Shown: positions 14,751 through 22,932 of the stretch, in pieces
Position numbering within the stretch: position 1 is the first letter of the stretch
Layout of the letters: the number at the start of each line of letters is the position of its first letter
Virus record (IMG/VR): IMGVR_UViG_3300024252_000024
Location: 1-47,948 of that record
Strand: one strand, 5' to 3'
DNA length: 47,948 nucleotides
Source: a virus
Program-made: the position numbers and the translations under genes
Notes under the pieces: model-generated
Seen by the model: the letters and a program-made list of their open reading frames with translations, nothing else
Databases searched by the model: none
Told to the model about the DNA's origin: nothing

Positions 14751-17363
14751 TTAGTTGTTTTCTCCATTATTGGATTCTTTCGTCTTAGGTGCATTACGCA
14801 TCTGAGATTCTTTTTCCCGAAGCGCTATGTCTTGCTTCTTATTAACTGCAGCTGCGCCCATTTGTGCCCCAGCTAAAGTTTCCTGGGACTTAATACGATT
14901 TCGAGCACTTACTACTTCTACACCCATCTTAGCCCCTTCAAGTAATTCTTTTGCTTTTATTGCTTTATCGTCTGTTACTGCTTTAGCTCCTAGTTGAGCT
15001 CCTGCAATTTGTTCATTGGATTCAATCCTAGCTTTTTCTAAAATCATATCTCGTTGAACATTAGTTGATAGTTTTTCTTGCTCTAACATTAACTTACCTT
15101 TATCAAGCTCAATATCAGCCATTGTTTTCTGTGCTTTCATTTGAGTTTCCTGTTTCTTAAGCTCAAGTTCAGCTTGTTGCATTTGAATCAATGGATCTTC
15201 TTGCGCTTGCTGAGCTTGTCTTTGTTGAGCATCAGATTTATTCTGTTGTAACAGTTTTTGTGCTGCATCAGCTGAAAGCCTAGCTACTTGGTTCTGAATA
15301 TTTTCTGGCATTACTTCGTCTTCTTCTGGAAGTGGTACGCCGAGTTGTACTTCAATTTGTTTTCTATATTCAAAAGCTAAATGCTCTGCTAGATGAGCTT
15401 CCATCGCTGCCTGCATTTGAGGCGCTTTTGGATTCTGCCCTAGCATCTCACGGACAAGAGGGTCGTCTCTAAATGTAGCATGTACTGCAATGTGAGCTTT
15501 TTGATCTTGGAATAAAAATGCTTTAACTGGAGTTCCGTTCACCATGTTCATATTCTCAGATACTGGGTCTAAAGGTTTAGCATCGTCGTCTGTAGGAATA
15601 AGTTTTCCTATATTTTTAACGCCTAATACTTCAAGCATCTGCCTATTAAGTTCTTTTAAGTCATAAATGTCTGGATTTTGTTGAGCCATCTGCATAACTG
15701 CTTGATACTGAACAACTTTCTGTGCCATTGTTGCAGCATTAGGGTCAGCTACAGGTATTAAATTAACCTTATCATAGTCTTCTTGTTTAGCTCCGGGAGT
15801 TCCTGTTGAAGGGTCATACTTATAATCAGAGTCTGTATAGTCTCTAATAATATGCTTAAGTAATAAGAACTCTTTTTTCATTGAGTAATAGATACGCGCA
15901 TTAACTGCTGACATTACTTTCAATGTTCGTTCGAGTATAGCGAGTGTAGAACCTACTGGAGAGTTAGCTGACATGTCAGATACTTTCATATCGGCAGCAG
16001 AAGCAAAGCGTCTACCCTCATCAATAATTTTATCCATTAATTGAGCTAATACTTGGCTTGGCTCTTTATATGGAAGATTCATTAAGTTATCACGGAGTGT
16101 TCCGGCTGCAGCATCTACATCACGCCACTCACCTGGACCAATTGGTGTATCATCACCTTTTATACGTAAGCCCCTAGTTTTAAATCCACCTGGAAGATTT
16201 GATAATGTACCTGCGTCAACTAATTGTCTTAATAGCATTGTTCCTGATTTTGAAAACGCCCCAATTAAATGAATCAGACCAAAACAATAAAACCCAAATC
16301 CTGGTATATAGCCATAATGCACAAAGTGTTCTCTGCGTTTTTTTGTACTGTCCTCTTGTTTCCAATTACGTCTAACAGATAAAATATCAGTAGTACCTTT
16401 GTCTATCGTTACAATATAAGGTAACGCTATTCCTGTTTTTCTATTTCCGTCTTTATCTTCATAACCTTCTAAGTCAAGGTTAACGTTCATTTCTAATATT
16501 TTATATCGATCATCATTAGTAGCGTCAAAGCCCATCTGTTCTGCAATTTTTTTCTCTACTTCATCTAAGTCATAGTTAGGCTCACCTAACTCTACGTCTC
16601 GATAAAAACCTAGTTCTTGTAAGTTATGTATTTCTTGTTTAGTCTTGCGCATAACATGAGTTACACGTTCGGCTGTTTCTAAGTTAGATGCACCGTAAGG
16701 CACAACCATATCTTCAGCGGGTACAAATAATGACACTTGTCGACCAAGTGCTGGGTCGTAATAAACTTTCTTAAACGCATTACCTGCTAATCCTAAACCC
16801 CATAACATTCTTTCATGTTCAGGTCTGTACTCAGGCATCATATCCATGAGTTGGTAGTTCATATTCTCTTGTACACGTTGTGCAGCTTCAATACATTCTG
16901 GAGTTTCTTTACCAACAATAGAAGTCTTCACTGGGCCTGCAGCAGGAAAGGTTTCCATCATTGTTTCAGCTTGGAATTTAACTAATGCTTCGGAGAGTAG
17001 TGGGTGATAGACAGCACATGCGCCTTCCCACGGTTCAGTACGTTCTTCAAGTTTTAACCCTAATAGCTCTAACCCATCAACATAAGTATCAAGCCAATCT
17101 TTTCTTGAGTTAACATCATTACTAAAATCTTCAAGTAAATTTGAAGACAGTTCAACTAGAGTTCCTTCATCTAATTCTTCAGCTAAGTTTTTATCAAACT
17201 CATCATCATCCATTCTATCTGGATCAATAACAATCTCACTATCACCAATACCAATAGTAACTTTTTCTGGGTCTTCTATTTCAATTTCAATAGCTTGTTC
17301 TTCAACTGCTGCTTCATCTATGCCAACTGGAGCTTCATATAGTCCTTTATCTACGTCTGCCAT
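14751..17363 (-). CDS. Portal protein, P22-type
   Basis: 870 residues. Acidic N-terminus, then the portal body, with KDWLDTYVDGLELLGLKLEE, a WEGACAVYHPLLSEALVKFQ helix, MLWGLGLAGNAFKKVYYDP and FVPAEDMVVPYGASNLETAE. The later part contains KVSDMSANSPVGSTLAILER. The last ~200 residues are a long Gln/Lys-rich coiled coil (residues ~690-860), similar to the extended C-terminal barrel of P22-like portals. Length and pattern suit the large podovirus portals. The portal forms the dodecameric ring for packaging and ejection. Placement after TerL agrees. Confidence 0.88.
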   Translation of the reverse strand: MADVDKGLYEAPVGIDEAAVEEQAIEIEIEDPEKVTIGIGDSEIVIDPDRMDDDEFDKNLAEELDEGTLVELSSNLLEDFSNDVNSRKDWLDTYVDGLELLGLKLEERTEPWEGACAVYHPLLSEALVKFQAETMMETFPAAGPVKTSIVGKETPECIEAAQRVQENMNYQLMDMMPEYRPEHERMLWGLGLAGNAFKKVYYDPALGRQVSLFVPAEDMVVPYGASNLETAERVTHVMRKTKQEIHNLQELGFYRDVELGEPNYDLDEVEKKIAEQMGFDATNDDRYKILEMNVNLDLEGYEDKDGNRKTGIALPYIVTIDKGTTDILSVRRNWKQEDSTKKRREHFVHYGYIPGFGFYCFGLIHLIGAFSKSGTMLLRQLVDAGTLSNLPGGFKTRGLRIKGDDTPIGPGEWRDVDAAAGTLRDNLMNLPYKEPSQVLAQLMDKIIDEGRRFASAADMKVSDMSANSPVGSTLAILERTLKVMSAVNARIYYSMKKEFLLLKHIIRDYTDSDYKYDPSTGTPGAKQEDYDKVNLIPVADPNAATMAQKVVQYQAVMQMAQQNPDIYDLKELNRQMLEVLGVKNIGKLIPTDDDAKPLDPVSENMNMVNGTPVKAFLFQDQKAHIAVHATFRDDPLVREMLGQNPKAPQMQAAMEAHLAEHLAFEYRKQIEVQLGVPLPEEDEVMPENIQNQVARLSADAAQKLLQQNKSDAQQRQAQQAQEDPLIQMQQAELELKKQETQMKAQKTMADIELDKGKLMLEQEKLSTNVQRDMILEKARIESNEQIAGAQLGAKAVTDDKAIKAKELLEGAKMGVEVVSARNRIKSQETLAGAQMGAAAVNKKQDIALREKESQMRNAPKTKESNNGENN

Positions 17364-17372
17364 TGTTTATCC

Positions 17373-18020
17373 TTAGTCTATAATTTTTTTGCCACCCTGC
17401 AGTGGTTTTCTTGTTAATTTATCTAATTCTTCTAATTTATCTAATTCTTCTGTTGTATATAAATCGGCGTTTCCCAGTTCACCAAATGGTATAGGAGAAA
17501 ACCCTTCAACTAACCCTTCAACTAAATCTTTTGCATTAGCAGAAGTAGCAGCAGTTAAAGCCGCGCCTACCCAAGGTACTTTCTTTAATATTTTTTTAAT
17601 CTGAGTACCAAAATGAATTCCTTTACCCGTATCCCCTATGTTACTAGCACTATTATATATTTCTACTGGATATTGTCCTACTGAAGGTTTAGTAGAATAT
17701 TTAACAGTCTTTAATATTGTTCCAGTTTTTTTAGGTCCATAATCTTCAGTTAACACTAAATTTGCTCTACCAGTAGGTTTACCCCTAATAATTTCAGGTT
17801 CAAGTTTAGTGGCCATATCTGGATTTTGAAAATAACCACCTAAGTTATTAGTGGCCTTTTTATCCATAAATATAGTTTTACCTGACTTAGGTTGTATTCC
17901 GGTTGTTTTATCTATATGCATAGCTCCACTTCTATTTCTTATAGTAGTAGCATCATCAAAGTGTGCATATTCAGAACCTCTATCGGTAACAAAGCCTCCT
18001 AACATATCATCTTGTGCCAT
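17373..18020 (-). CDS. Unknown protein between TerL and portal genes
   Basis: 215 residues. Begins MAQDDMLGGFVTDRGSEYAH. The middle has YGPKKTGTILKTVKYSTKPS and a hydrophobic-basic stretch VPWVGAALTAATSANAKDL, not long enough to be a confident membrane span. The end has TTEELDKLEELDKLTRKPLQ. No recognised domain. Tight spacing (14 and 9 bases to neighbours) shows it is part of the packaging operon. Confidence 0.5.
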   Translation of the reverse strand: MAQDDMLGGFVTDRGSEYAHFDDATTIRNRSGAMHIDKTTGIQPKSGKTIFMDKKATNNLGGYFQNPDMATKLEPEIIRGKPTGRANLVLTEDYGPKKTGTILKTVKYSTKPSVGQYPVEIYNSASNIGDTGKGIHFGTQIKKILKKVPWVGAALTAATSANAKDLVEGLVEGFSPIPFGELGNADLYTTEELDKLEELDKLTRKPLQGGKKIID

Positions 18021-18034
18021 TGTTTATCCTTATA

Positions 18035-19561
18035 TTATAGTGCATATAACCTTTTATTTTTTCGACCTCTAAACATCTGTATATCATCTTCTTCGTCATT
18101 TGGCAAGCGAATAAATCCACCCTGCCGAAACCTTGCTAGAGCCAGCGTTGTAGCATCAACTAAGTCATCGTTGGCACCACTAGGGAAATCGTTGCATTCT
18201 TCAATAACCTCATGCGCCCAACGTCTGTCTGGTGCCCAAACCACACCCCCACTAAACAAATCAGACACAGCATTAACACGGCTAATCTTATCCTGTCCCT
18301 TTCCAGGTGTAAATTCACCCACTGGAATTCCCATTCTTCTAAATTCTTGGTAAAGCGCTGCACCATTTGACTTTTTCTCCACAATAAAAGCGTCTGGTTC
18401 CCACTCCCGATACTCATCTAGACACAGAGCCTTGAGTTCTGGAAACTCTAGTCGTTCTTTTACTGCATTCAATAATATTATAGCGTAATTATTAGTTTCT
18501 TCGTTAAAAAAGACACCCCATGTTGTTATTGCATTATAATCAGCTCTATTATTGGCTTCTTGAGCAGCATCAAGCGTCATTATTATAAACTCACAACTAG
18601 GTGGATCTTCTTCTTCCCACATATTCCACCATTCTCGCTTAATTAGTGCGCCTTCTTCCGATGTTGGGTTCTGTAAGTACTGCGCATTCCAGTATCGTAT
18701 GTCTAGTGCAGCTCTTCTACTCTGTAATTCTTCTAGCGGCCAGAACTCAGGCCATAATGGGACTTCATTCCCTTTTTTATCCTCTAAAATAGCTGGAAAC
18801 TCTACTATTTCCCAGTCATCAACGTCGTCATTCTTAACCATCTGGTTAATTATCTGTCCTGTTAGGTCTAATTTAGACCATCGAGTCATTACTACAATAA
18901 TTGCACCGCCAGGCATAAGCCTTTGTAGTGGTCCTGACTGAAACCATTCCCAAGCTGGGAGAAAAACATCTCCCTTTCCTAACTTTGCGTCTTGCTCTGA
19001 GTGTGGATCATCAATTATAAAAAGGTCTGCTCCACGACCAGCCAAAGCACCACCAACACCAATAGCAAAATACTCACCGTTATGATTTGTACCCCACCTA
19101 CTGGCGCTTTTACTATCCGCTTGTAGACTGATATCGGGGAATATGTCTTTATAAGGGTCTGAGCCCACGAGATTCCTGACCCGACGGCCGAAGTTAACAG
19201 CAAGATCTGCTGTATGAGATGCCATGATAACCTTCTTTGCTGGATGCTTACCCAAAAACCAAGCCGGAGCCAGATAGGAAATAAGTTCCGATTTTCCGTG
19301 ACGAGGCGCGATATTAACGATAACTCGCTTTCTTTTTCCGTCTGTGATTTCTTCAAATAATTTAGCCAATTTTGCATGATGTTCTCCTACTTTATAATCG
19401 GGGTAGACATGTTTAATAAAGTCTAAGAAGTTTGCCTTCCCCTGTGTTTTAGTTAAGTTCTTTTTGTATTCTTTTAAAAGCGTAAGGTGCTTCTGTTGCT
19501 CCCGCTCACTCATATGAGGGATTTTTGCTTGAAGTAGATTTAGATCGTTTTCACTAATCAT
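18035..19561 (-). CDS. terL: Terminase large subunit
   Basis: 508 residues from ATG at 19561; a TTG at 19567 is too close to the GAGG site. ATPase: Walker A-like APRHGKSE at ~85-92, Walker B DLFIIDD at ~179-185 and a coupling-motif-like VVMTRW at ~223-228. Nuclease: MTLDAAQEANNRADYN (Asp near 331), FIVEKKSNG (Glu ~395) and NDDLVDATTLALARF (Asp ~466). TerL docks on the portal, pumps DNA into the prohead with ATP and cuts it. The start overlaps the small-subunit-like gene by 8 bases. All key residues look intact. Confidence 0.95.
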   Translation of the reverse strand: MISENDLNLLQAKIPHMSEREQQKHLTLLKEYKKNLTKTQGKANFLDFIKHVYPDYKVGEHHAKLAKLFEEITDGKRKRVIVNIAPRHGKSELISYLAPAWFLGKHPAKKVIMASHTADLAVNFGRRVRNLVGSDPYKDIFPDISLQADSKSASRWGTNHNGEYFAIGVGGALAGRGADLFIIDDPHSEQDAKLGKGDVFLPAWEWFQSGPLQRLMPGGAIIVVMTRWSKLDLTGQIINQMVKNDDVDDWEIVEFPAILEDKKGNEVPLWPEFWPLEELQSRRAALDIRYWNAQYLQNPTSEEGALIKREWWNMWEEEDPPSCEFIIMTLDAAQEANNRADYNAITTWGVFFNEETNNYAIILLNAVKERLEFPELKALCLDEYREWEPDAFIVEKKSNGAALYQEFRRMGIPVGEFTPGKGQDKISRVNAVSDLFSGGVVWAPDRRWAHEVIEECNDFPSGANDDLVDATTLALARFRQGGFIRLPNDEEDDIQMFRGRKNKRLYAL

Positions 19562-20165
19562 CGTCAACTACCTCATGTTCGCCTTCAATGACTTTACCTT
19601 TTAGCTGTTCTATAGTTTCTAAAAGTTCTTTCTCTAACTCATCTCCTGATTTAGTAATGTGCGTAATCTCTGTTTTTCTTTTAAATGCATCGACGCCGTC
19701 TACTTCTCCTAAATTTCTTAATGCTTTTATTCTGTCCGCATCTTTTTCTGCCGTTGCTGATAATTCTACAAACTTATTAACCGTATAAAGTTTTAAATCT
19801 GATAGCTCTTTGACAATCATACAATTAGTTTGTGCTACAAGTCCTGCTAAAAACGCCATTGTTTCATTAGGGTAGTTTGCGAACTCAGGTTTAAGTTTCT
19901 TGTTTGTCATCATATCACGCGCAAGTTCTACGGCTTGATCTTGATGCTCTTTTGAGGGCTCTATGTTTTCTCCAGCTAAATCAGAGACCGTCTTTATTGT
20001 GTTGGCGCGGATAGAAACTTCTTGCTCAGCGCTCATCTCAGGAATAGCTTCTTTCTTACTCTTAGGTATAACAACCCCTTTCTCTATTTCAGGAATAACT
20101 AATAGATCTTCTTTTAACTCTTCCTCGGTTGAAGGAGTGAGTACTGGAGGTTTGTGTTTACTCAT
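19554..20165 (-). CDS. Terminase small subunit candidate
   Basis: 203 residues, mostly helical, acidic at both ends. The N-terminal ~50 residues are Glu/Pro-rich and flexible. The central part (IRANTIKTVSDLAGENIEPS, then ELARDMMTNKKLKPEFANYP) and the C-terminal coiled coil (LEKELLETIEQLKGK) suit an oligomeric DNA-recognition subunit. It is the first late gene, directly before terL, the usual place of terS. No convincing helix-turn-helix is visible, so the call rests on position and build. Confidence 0.55.
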   Translation of the reverse strand: MSKHKPPVLTPSTEEELKEDLLVIPEIEKGVVIPKSKKEAIPEMSAEQEVSIRANTIKTVSDLAGENIEPSKEHQDQAVELARDMMTNKKLKPEFANYPNETMAFLAGLVAQTNCMIVKELSDLKLYTVNKFVELSATAEKDADRIKALRNLGEVDGVDAFKRKTEITHITKSGDELEKELLETIEQLKGKVIEGEHEVVDDD

Positions 20166-20263
20166 GTGTTCGCCGTTACACCTTGATTATTTGCAGCTAT
20201 GCACAAGAGTATATCTGATTAAATTAATAATAACAAACAGAAACCATAAAGTAGCACTAAATA

Positions 20264-20284
20264 TAAGCAGGCGTTAAGCAGGCG
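20264..20284. repeat. Direct repeat TAAGCAGGCG, 11-base period
   Basis: Two perfect copies (20264-20273 and 20275-20284) one helical turn apart, a spacing typical of a cooperative protein-binding site. They lie between the two divergent promoters. The binding protein is unknown. Confidence 0.5.
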
Positions 20285-20524
20285 AAAGAGTGTATATAAA
20301 ATGTTCATACTCGTAGTATACGTCCTTCAGCTAGATCAAGCGGCAGTGAGAATCATTCCGGTTTTTGAGAATTTTTTGCGAAATATTTTTTTGATTGGCT
20401 ATTTGTAAAGTAAGGGGGCCTATCTGGTAACTTTTAGAAAAACTTCTGGTTATTTGAGTATATTAGAATGTATATAGTAATAGAAAAAAAATTTTATAAA
20501 GTGGTGCATAGGGGGGGCGTGGGG

Positions 20525-20554
20525 TTGCTTGTATATGTAAAGTAATGTTATAAT
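20525..20554 (+). promoter_or_regulatory. Early promoter, extended -10
   Basis: TGTTATAAT (TGnTATAAT) with the -10 at 20549-20554; TTGCTT at 20525-20530 is a weak -35 with 18-base spacing. The segment GTAAAGTAATGTTATAAT recurs almost exactly at 22198-22215, and in variants at 21806-21823 and 22887-22904. Predicted start site ~20561. Confidence 0.8.
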
Positions 20555-20596
20555 AGGGACATGGCAGTCCTTTCTGCCTACACAAGGAGTAACAAA

Positions 20597-20875
20597 ATGA
20601 GAAACAAAATGAGTAAGCAAGTAAGTTGGAGAAAAGAGGAGGAAGGTGGCACAGACCTAGCGGGACAAGAAGTGACATGGAAGGGCCAAACCTTTCTTAT
20701 CCTTCGCGACGATAGGAAAGCTAATTGGTGTATCGGGTGGGGAATTGTTACAGTTAAAGACTTAGCCAATGACGAAGAGTATGGATTAAGTGGGCGGTAC
20801 TTCGATGACCAAGGTTTCAATGAAGGAGCATTGGAGCACGGCGGAGTAGAATCCTTTCATTCAGCATATAACTAA
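20597..20875 (+). CDS. First early protein, unknown function
   Basis: 92 residues from the ATG at 20597, which has AAGGAG 8 bases upstream; a farther ATG at 20561 coincides with the predicted transcription start and is unlikely to be used. Sequence begins MRNKMSKQVSWRKEEEGGTD, with WKGQTFLILRDDRKANWCIG and GLSGRYFDDQGF. Probably a small single-domain protein. First gene after the early promoter, so a host-takeover role is possible. Confidence 0.65.
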   Translation: MRNKMSKQVSWRKEEEGGTDLAGQEVTWKGQTFLILRDDRKANWCIGWGIVTVKDLANDEEYGLSGRYFDDQGFNEGALEHGGVESFHSAYN

Positions 20876-20884
20876 CCAAGGGTT

Positions 20885-20900
20885 GGGGGGGAAACCCCCC
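20885..20900 (+). other. G/C hairpin with GAAA loop before a start codon
   Basis: GGGGGG-GAAA-CCCCCC followed by TTCAATAATT and the ATG at 20911. Copies at 21172-21187 and 21712-21725. No T-run follows, so it is unlikely to be an efficient terminator. It replaces a Shine-Dalgarno site. Confidence 0.7.
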
Positions 20901-20910
20901 TTCAATAATT

Positions 20911-21162
20911 ATGGAAAAAGCAACAGTACTAGATAGACCAGACCAGATAGAAGCATATAGAATGGCGGTCTTTAAGCAGGGCATCAAAGCTTTATTGATC
21001 GGTATGAAAATCAACAGTGGATACACTTCTACCGTATGCAGGAATTATGTATCAGGCCTTACTGGAAAAAGATACCCTGCAGGAAAGAAAGGGTTAACTA
21101 CAGCGCTCGATGATCTTCAAGATTCGATCGATCGTTATAACCTTCCTATTATTTACGACTAA
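20911..21162 (+). CDS. Early protein, unknown function
   Basis: 83 residues, begins MEKATVLDRPDQIEAYRMAV, with LLIGMKINSGYTSTVCRNYV and GLTGKRYPAGKKG. Pattern of helix, Arg/Lys-rich loop, helix; no known domain. No ribosome site precedes the ATG; instead a GAAA-loop hairpin ends 10 bases before it, as for the next gene. Confidence 0.6.
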   Translation: MEKATVLDRPDQIEAYRMAVFKQGIKALLIGMKINSGYTSTVCRNYVSGLTGKRYPAGKKGLTTALDDLQDSIDRYNLPIIYD

Positions 21163-21171
21163 CCAAGGGTT

Positions 21172-21187
21172 GGGGGTGAAAGCCCCC
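21172..21187 (+). other. G/C hairpin with GAAA loop before a start codon (copy 2)
   Basis: GGGGGT-GAAA-GCCCCC, then ATCAAAAATT and the ATG at 21198. The sequence from AACCAAGGGTTGGGGG to the start codon is shared with copy 1. Confidence 0.7.
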
Positions 21188-21197
21188 ATCAAAAATT

Positions 21198-21512
21198 ATG
21201 AACAATGAATCAAGATACATTCACAACGGGTATTTAACATTCACAAATGTACCACATTTTAAATACCATACAGACGCAGGGCATGGTTGGGTTGAAGTAT
21301 CTAAAGACCTAGCCAGTGCATTGGGGTTCGCTGATGAGATTAGTACCTATTCTTTTCACGATCAAGATAACTATTATTTGGAAGAAGACTGCGACGCAAG
21401 ACTGTTGGTCGACGCATTAAAGAATCGAGGGCAGGTATATAGAATGGACGATTGTTTTATGGAGGGCGATAGTTTCGTTCGAGACCTTGCTTCTGTAAGG
21501 AGGGGCGAATAA
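21198..21512 (+). CDS. Conserved phage protein, unknown function
   Basis: 104 residues. Contains the recurrent phage pattern DAGHGWVEVSKDLASALGFA, then ISTYSFHDQDNYYLEEDCDA, then LLVDALKNRGQVYRMDD. Related proteins are widespread in aquatic phages but have no assigned role. The stop overlaps the next ATG (TAATG). Confidence 0.7.
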   Translation: MNNESRYIHNGYLTFTNVPHFKYHTDAGHGWVEVSKDLASALGFADEISTYSFHDQDNYYLEEDCDARLLVDALKNRGQVYRMDDCFMEGDSFVRDLASVRRGE

Positions 21513-21718
21513 TGAAACATGAAACATACGAAGAAATGACTGATGAACCAAAAGAAAAAATTAGTGAAGGATCGGCTTTTTATGAATGGGAAGATATGAT
21601 GAAAGATGATGACTATGAGTATTGGTGGGAATTATCTCACGATCAGAAAAAATTGATGAAAGAATTTTATGATCATTGTTCTGGTTATGATGACTTAAAA
21701 CATATCAAGGAGGGGTGA
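21512..21718 (+). CDS. Small acidic protein
   Basis: 68 residues, acidic with clustered Asp/Glu and Tyr/Trp (EWEDMMKDDDYEYWWELSHD). Overlap-coupled to the previous gene and starts after AGGAGGGG. Unknown function; DNA-mimic-like composition is noted but not evidence of activity. Confidence 0.6.
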   Translation: MKHETYEEMTDEPKEKISEGSAFYEWEDMMKDDDYEYWWELSHDQKKLMKEFYDHCSGYDDLKHIKEG

Positions 21719-21725
21719 AAGCCCC
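21712..21725 (+). other. G/C hairpin with GAAA loop (copy 3)
   Basis: GGGGT-GAAA-GCCCC overlapping the stop codon of the preceding gene, followed by ATCAAAAATTATGAA as in copy 2. Here the ATG (21737) opens only a 21-codon frame, so this copy may be a remnant of a lost gene. Confidence 0.6.
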
Positions 21726-21753
21726 CATCAAAAATTATGAAGATTTTTTTGGG

Positions 21754-21783
21754 TAGTGACTGGTATCAAAGGACATCGAGATC
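21754..21783 (+). promoter_or_regulatory. Upstream box, cassette B
   Basis: 30-base element with core GTGACTGGTATCAAAGG and end CATCGAGATC. It spans about -76 to -47 relative to the predicted start site. Near-identical copies at 22148, 22839, 23714, 23738. Confidence 0.75.
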
Positions 21784-21814
21784 CGGTATAAAAGTAGAGT
21801 AATAAGTAAAGTTA

Positions 21815-21823
21815 TGTTATAAT
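21815..21823 (+). promoter_or_regulatory. Early promoter, extended -10, cassette B
   Basis: TGTTATAAT, preceded by AGTAAAGTTA; no good -35, so activation through the extended -10 or the upstream box is likely. Predicted start ~21830. Confidence 0.75.
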
Positions 21824-21851
21824 AATGATTCAACAACACAAGGAAAAAACT

Positions 21852-22106
21852 ATGAAACTAACTAAAAAAGAAATTAAACTGCTTGATCAAGTATCTGATG
21901 ATCTACATGACGTCTTCGGGCATCGTAAGGAGACCGTGGTCGGTATTTTGAAGGATCTTGAAGGTACAAGTAGCGACGTTCTCACAAAACATTATGAAGA
22001 GTCTGCAAAAGACCTTTCATATAAAATGATGCAAGGGTGGCATCGTTGGGAACAGATCAGAAGTATTATTTATGATCAGGATCGTGAGGATCAGGATCAG
22101 GACTAG
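21852..22106 (+). CDS. Small early protein, unknown function
   Basis: 84 residues from ATG at 21852, downstream of AGGAAA; an upstream in-frame ATG (21825) lies before the predicted transcription start. Helical: MKLTKKEIKLLDQVSDDLHD, HRKETVVGILKDLEGTSSD, and an acidic end DQDREDQDQD. Single-gene cassette with its own promoter and terminator. Confidence 0.65.
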   Translation: MKLTKKEIKLLDQVSDDLHDVFGHRKETVVGILKDLEGTSSDVLTKHYEESAKDLSYKMMQGWHRWEQIRSIIYDQDREDQDQD

Positions 22107-22115
22107 CCGAGGGGA

Positions 22116-22141
22116 GCCAGGGGAAACCCTGGCTTTTTTTT
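22116..22141 (+). terminator. Intrinsic terminator with GAAA loop
   Basis: Seven-pair stem GCCAGGG-GAAA-CCCTGGC followed by a run of eight T at 22134-22141. Ends cassette B; the next box begins 7 bases later. Confidence 0.9.
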
Positions 22142-22147
22142 ATTATC

Positions 22148-22177
22148 TAGTGACTGGTATCAAAGGACACCGAGATC
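22148..22177 (+). promoter_or_regulatory. Upstream box, cassette C
   Basis: Same 30-base element with CACCGAGATC at the end; about -74 to -45 from the predicted start at ~22222. The preceding TTATTATC is shared with cassette D, so terminator and box form a joint unit. Confidence 0.75.
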
Positions 22178-22206
22178 GAACCACGTTTTAGTAATATGTA
22201 AAGTAA

Positions 22207-22215
22207 TGTTATAAT
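22207..22215 (+). promoter_or_regulatory. Early promoter, extended -10, cassette C
   Basis: TGTTATAAT within GTAAAGTAATGTTATAAT, matching the 20.5 kb promoter nearly base for base. Confidence 0.75.
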
Positions 22216-22245
22216 AATGATCCACTAACTACAAGGAGAATGAAA

Positions 22246-22446
22246 ATGGATATAGATGAATGGGAAATTAACATTAAAGACGCTGAAGAACTACAAATGG
22301 ACGATTATAGAGATAAGCTTTTAGAACTAATAGATGGCGGATTGCTTGATGCGAGACTGGCCGTTTTATGTCTGGTCAAGTATATGTCACAAGACGATGT
22401 TAAGGACTGTATGAAAGTTAACGAACTATTAGAGGAGGACGAGTAA
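22246..22446 (+). CDS. Small acidic protein
   Basis: 66 residues from ATG at 22246, 7 bases after AAGGAG; the ATG at 22240 is too close. Helical and acidic: MDIDEWEINIKDAEELQMDD, GGLLDARLAVLCLVKYMSQD, ending LLEEDE. Unknown function. First of three coupled genes in cassette C. Confidence 0.6.
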   Translation: MDIDEWEINIKDAEELQMDDYRDKLLELIDGGLLDARLAVLCLVKYMSQDDVKDCMKVNELLEEDE

Positions 22447-22577
22447 TGAAAATTGTATCGTGGCATGTAGTAGTAGAAGATGAGAATGGAAAGAAATCTG
22501 AATTAGATGTACCCACATGGGCCGCAGAAAACATAGATGAATTTATAACTGAAATACAAGAGGAGGTAGAGTCATGA
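22446..22577 (+). CDS. Small protein, 43 residues
   Basis: Begins MKIVSWHVVVEDENGKKSEL and ends FITEIQEEVES. Start overlaps the upstream stop (TAATG) and the 3' end carries the GAGGAGG site of the next gene, with ATGA overlap. Coupling on both sides supports it. Unknown function. Confidence 0.6.
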   Translation: MKIVSWHVVVEDENGKKSELDVPTWAAENIDEFITEIQEEVES

Positions 22578-22798
22578 ACACAATACCAAAAAGCTTTGCG
22601 GGTTTACAAGTTGGATCTAAACCTGAGACAGTTAAGAATAGATTTTCCGGAGAGAGTGTAGAACTTGAACCTCAGGCCGTCGCGATGTATGACGCGATCA
22701 TGGGGGCCGAAGCCATGGAACTTTATGACATGATGCAAGAGGGCTTGACTTGGTTTCGCGAGTATCACCCAAAAGCATACATGACTTTATTAGACTAA
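22574..22798 (+). CDS. Conserved small phage protein, unknown function
   Basis: 74 residues: MNTIPKSFAGLQVGSKPETV, then NRFSGESVELEPQAVAMYDA and YDMMQEGLTWFREYHPKAYM. The NRFxGxSVxLEPxAVAxYD pattern is one I recognise from many marine phages, always unnamed. Last gene of cassette C. Confidence 0.65.
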   Translation: MNTIPKSFAGLQVGSKPETVKNRFSGESVELEPQAVAMYDAIMGAEAMELYDMMQEGLTWFREYHPKAYMTLLD

Positions 22799-22808
22799 TC
22801 GGGAGGGG

Positions 22809-22832
22809 CCCGGGGCAACCCGGGTTTTTTTT
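22809..22832 (+). terminator. Intrinsic terminator with GCAA loop
   Basis: CCCGGG-GCAA-CCCGGG followed by eight T (22825-22832). GNRA loop as in the other early terminators. Confidence 0.9.
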
Positions 22833-22838
22833 ATTATC

Positions 22839-22868
22839 TAGTGACTGGTATCAAAGGGCATCGAGATC
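22839..22868 (+). promoter_or_regulatory. Upstream box, cassette D
   Basis: 30-base element with one change in the core (GGGCATCGAGATC); about -72 to -43 from the predicted start ~22911. Confidence 0.75.
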
Positions 22869-22895
22869 GAGATTATTTTTAAATAAGTAAAGTTA

Positions 22896-22904
22896 TGTTA
22901 CAAT
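22896..22904 (+). promoter_or_regulatory. Early promoter, extended -10, cassette D
   Basis: TGTTACAAT, a one-base variant of the other early -10 boxes, after AAGTAAAGTTA. Confidence 0.7.
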
Positions 22905-22932
22905 TATAAAACACAATTAGAGGGGTACAAAA

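Larger units (their letters stand above)
20166..20596. promoter_or_regulatory. Divergent control region between late and early arms
   Basis: 431 bases without a credible gene. It holds a 10-base direct repeat (20264-20284), a weak minus-strand -10 candidate (TATACT, 20315-20320) that could serve the late operon, AT-rich stretches around 20370-20400 and 20480-20500, and the early promoter at 20525-20554. No 30-base box like those in downstream cassettes is present. Confidence 0.6.

Noticed and set aside
20463-20678. Minus-strand ORFs at 20463-20678 and 20578-20820
   Set aside because: They oppose the first early gene and its promoter and have no ribosome site; the plus frame with AAGGAG is better supported.
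21737-21802. 21-codon ORF reading through an upstream box (contains SDWYQRT)
   Set aside because: It overlaps box B and ends before the promoter; similar peptides arise from every box copy, so the DNA element explains it better than a peptide.
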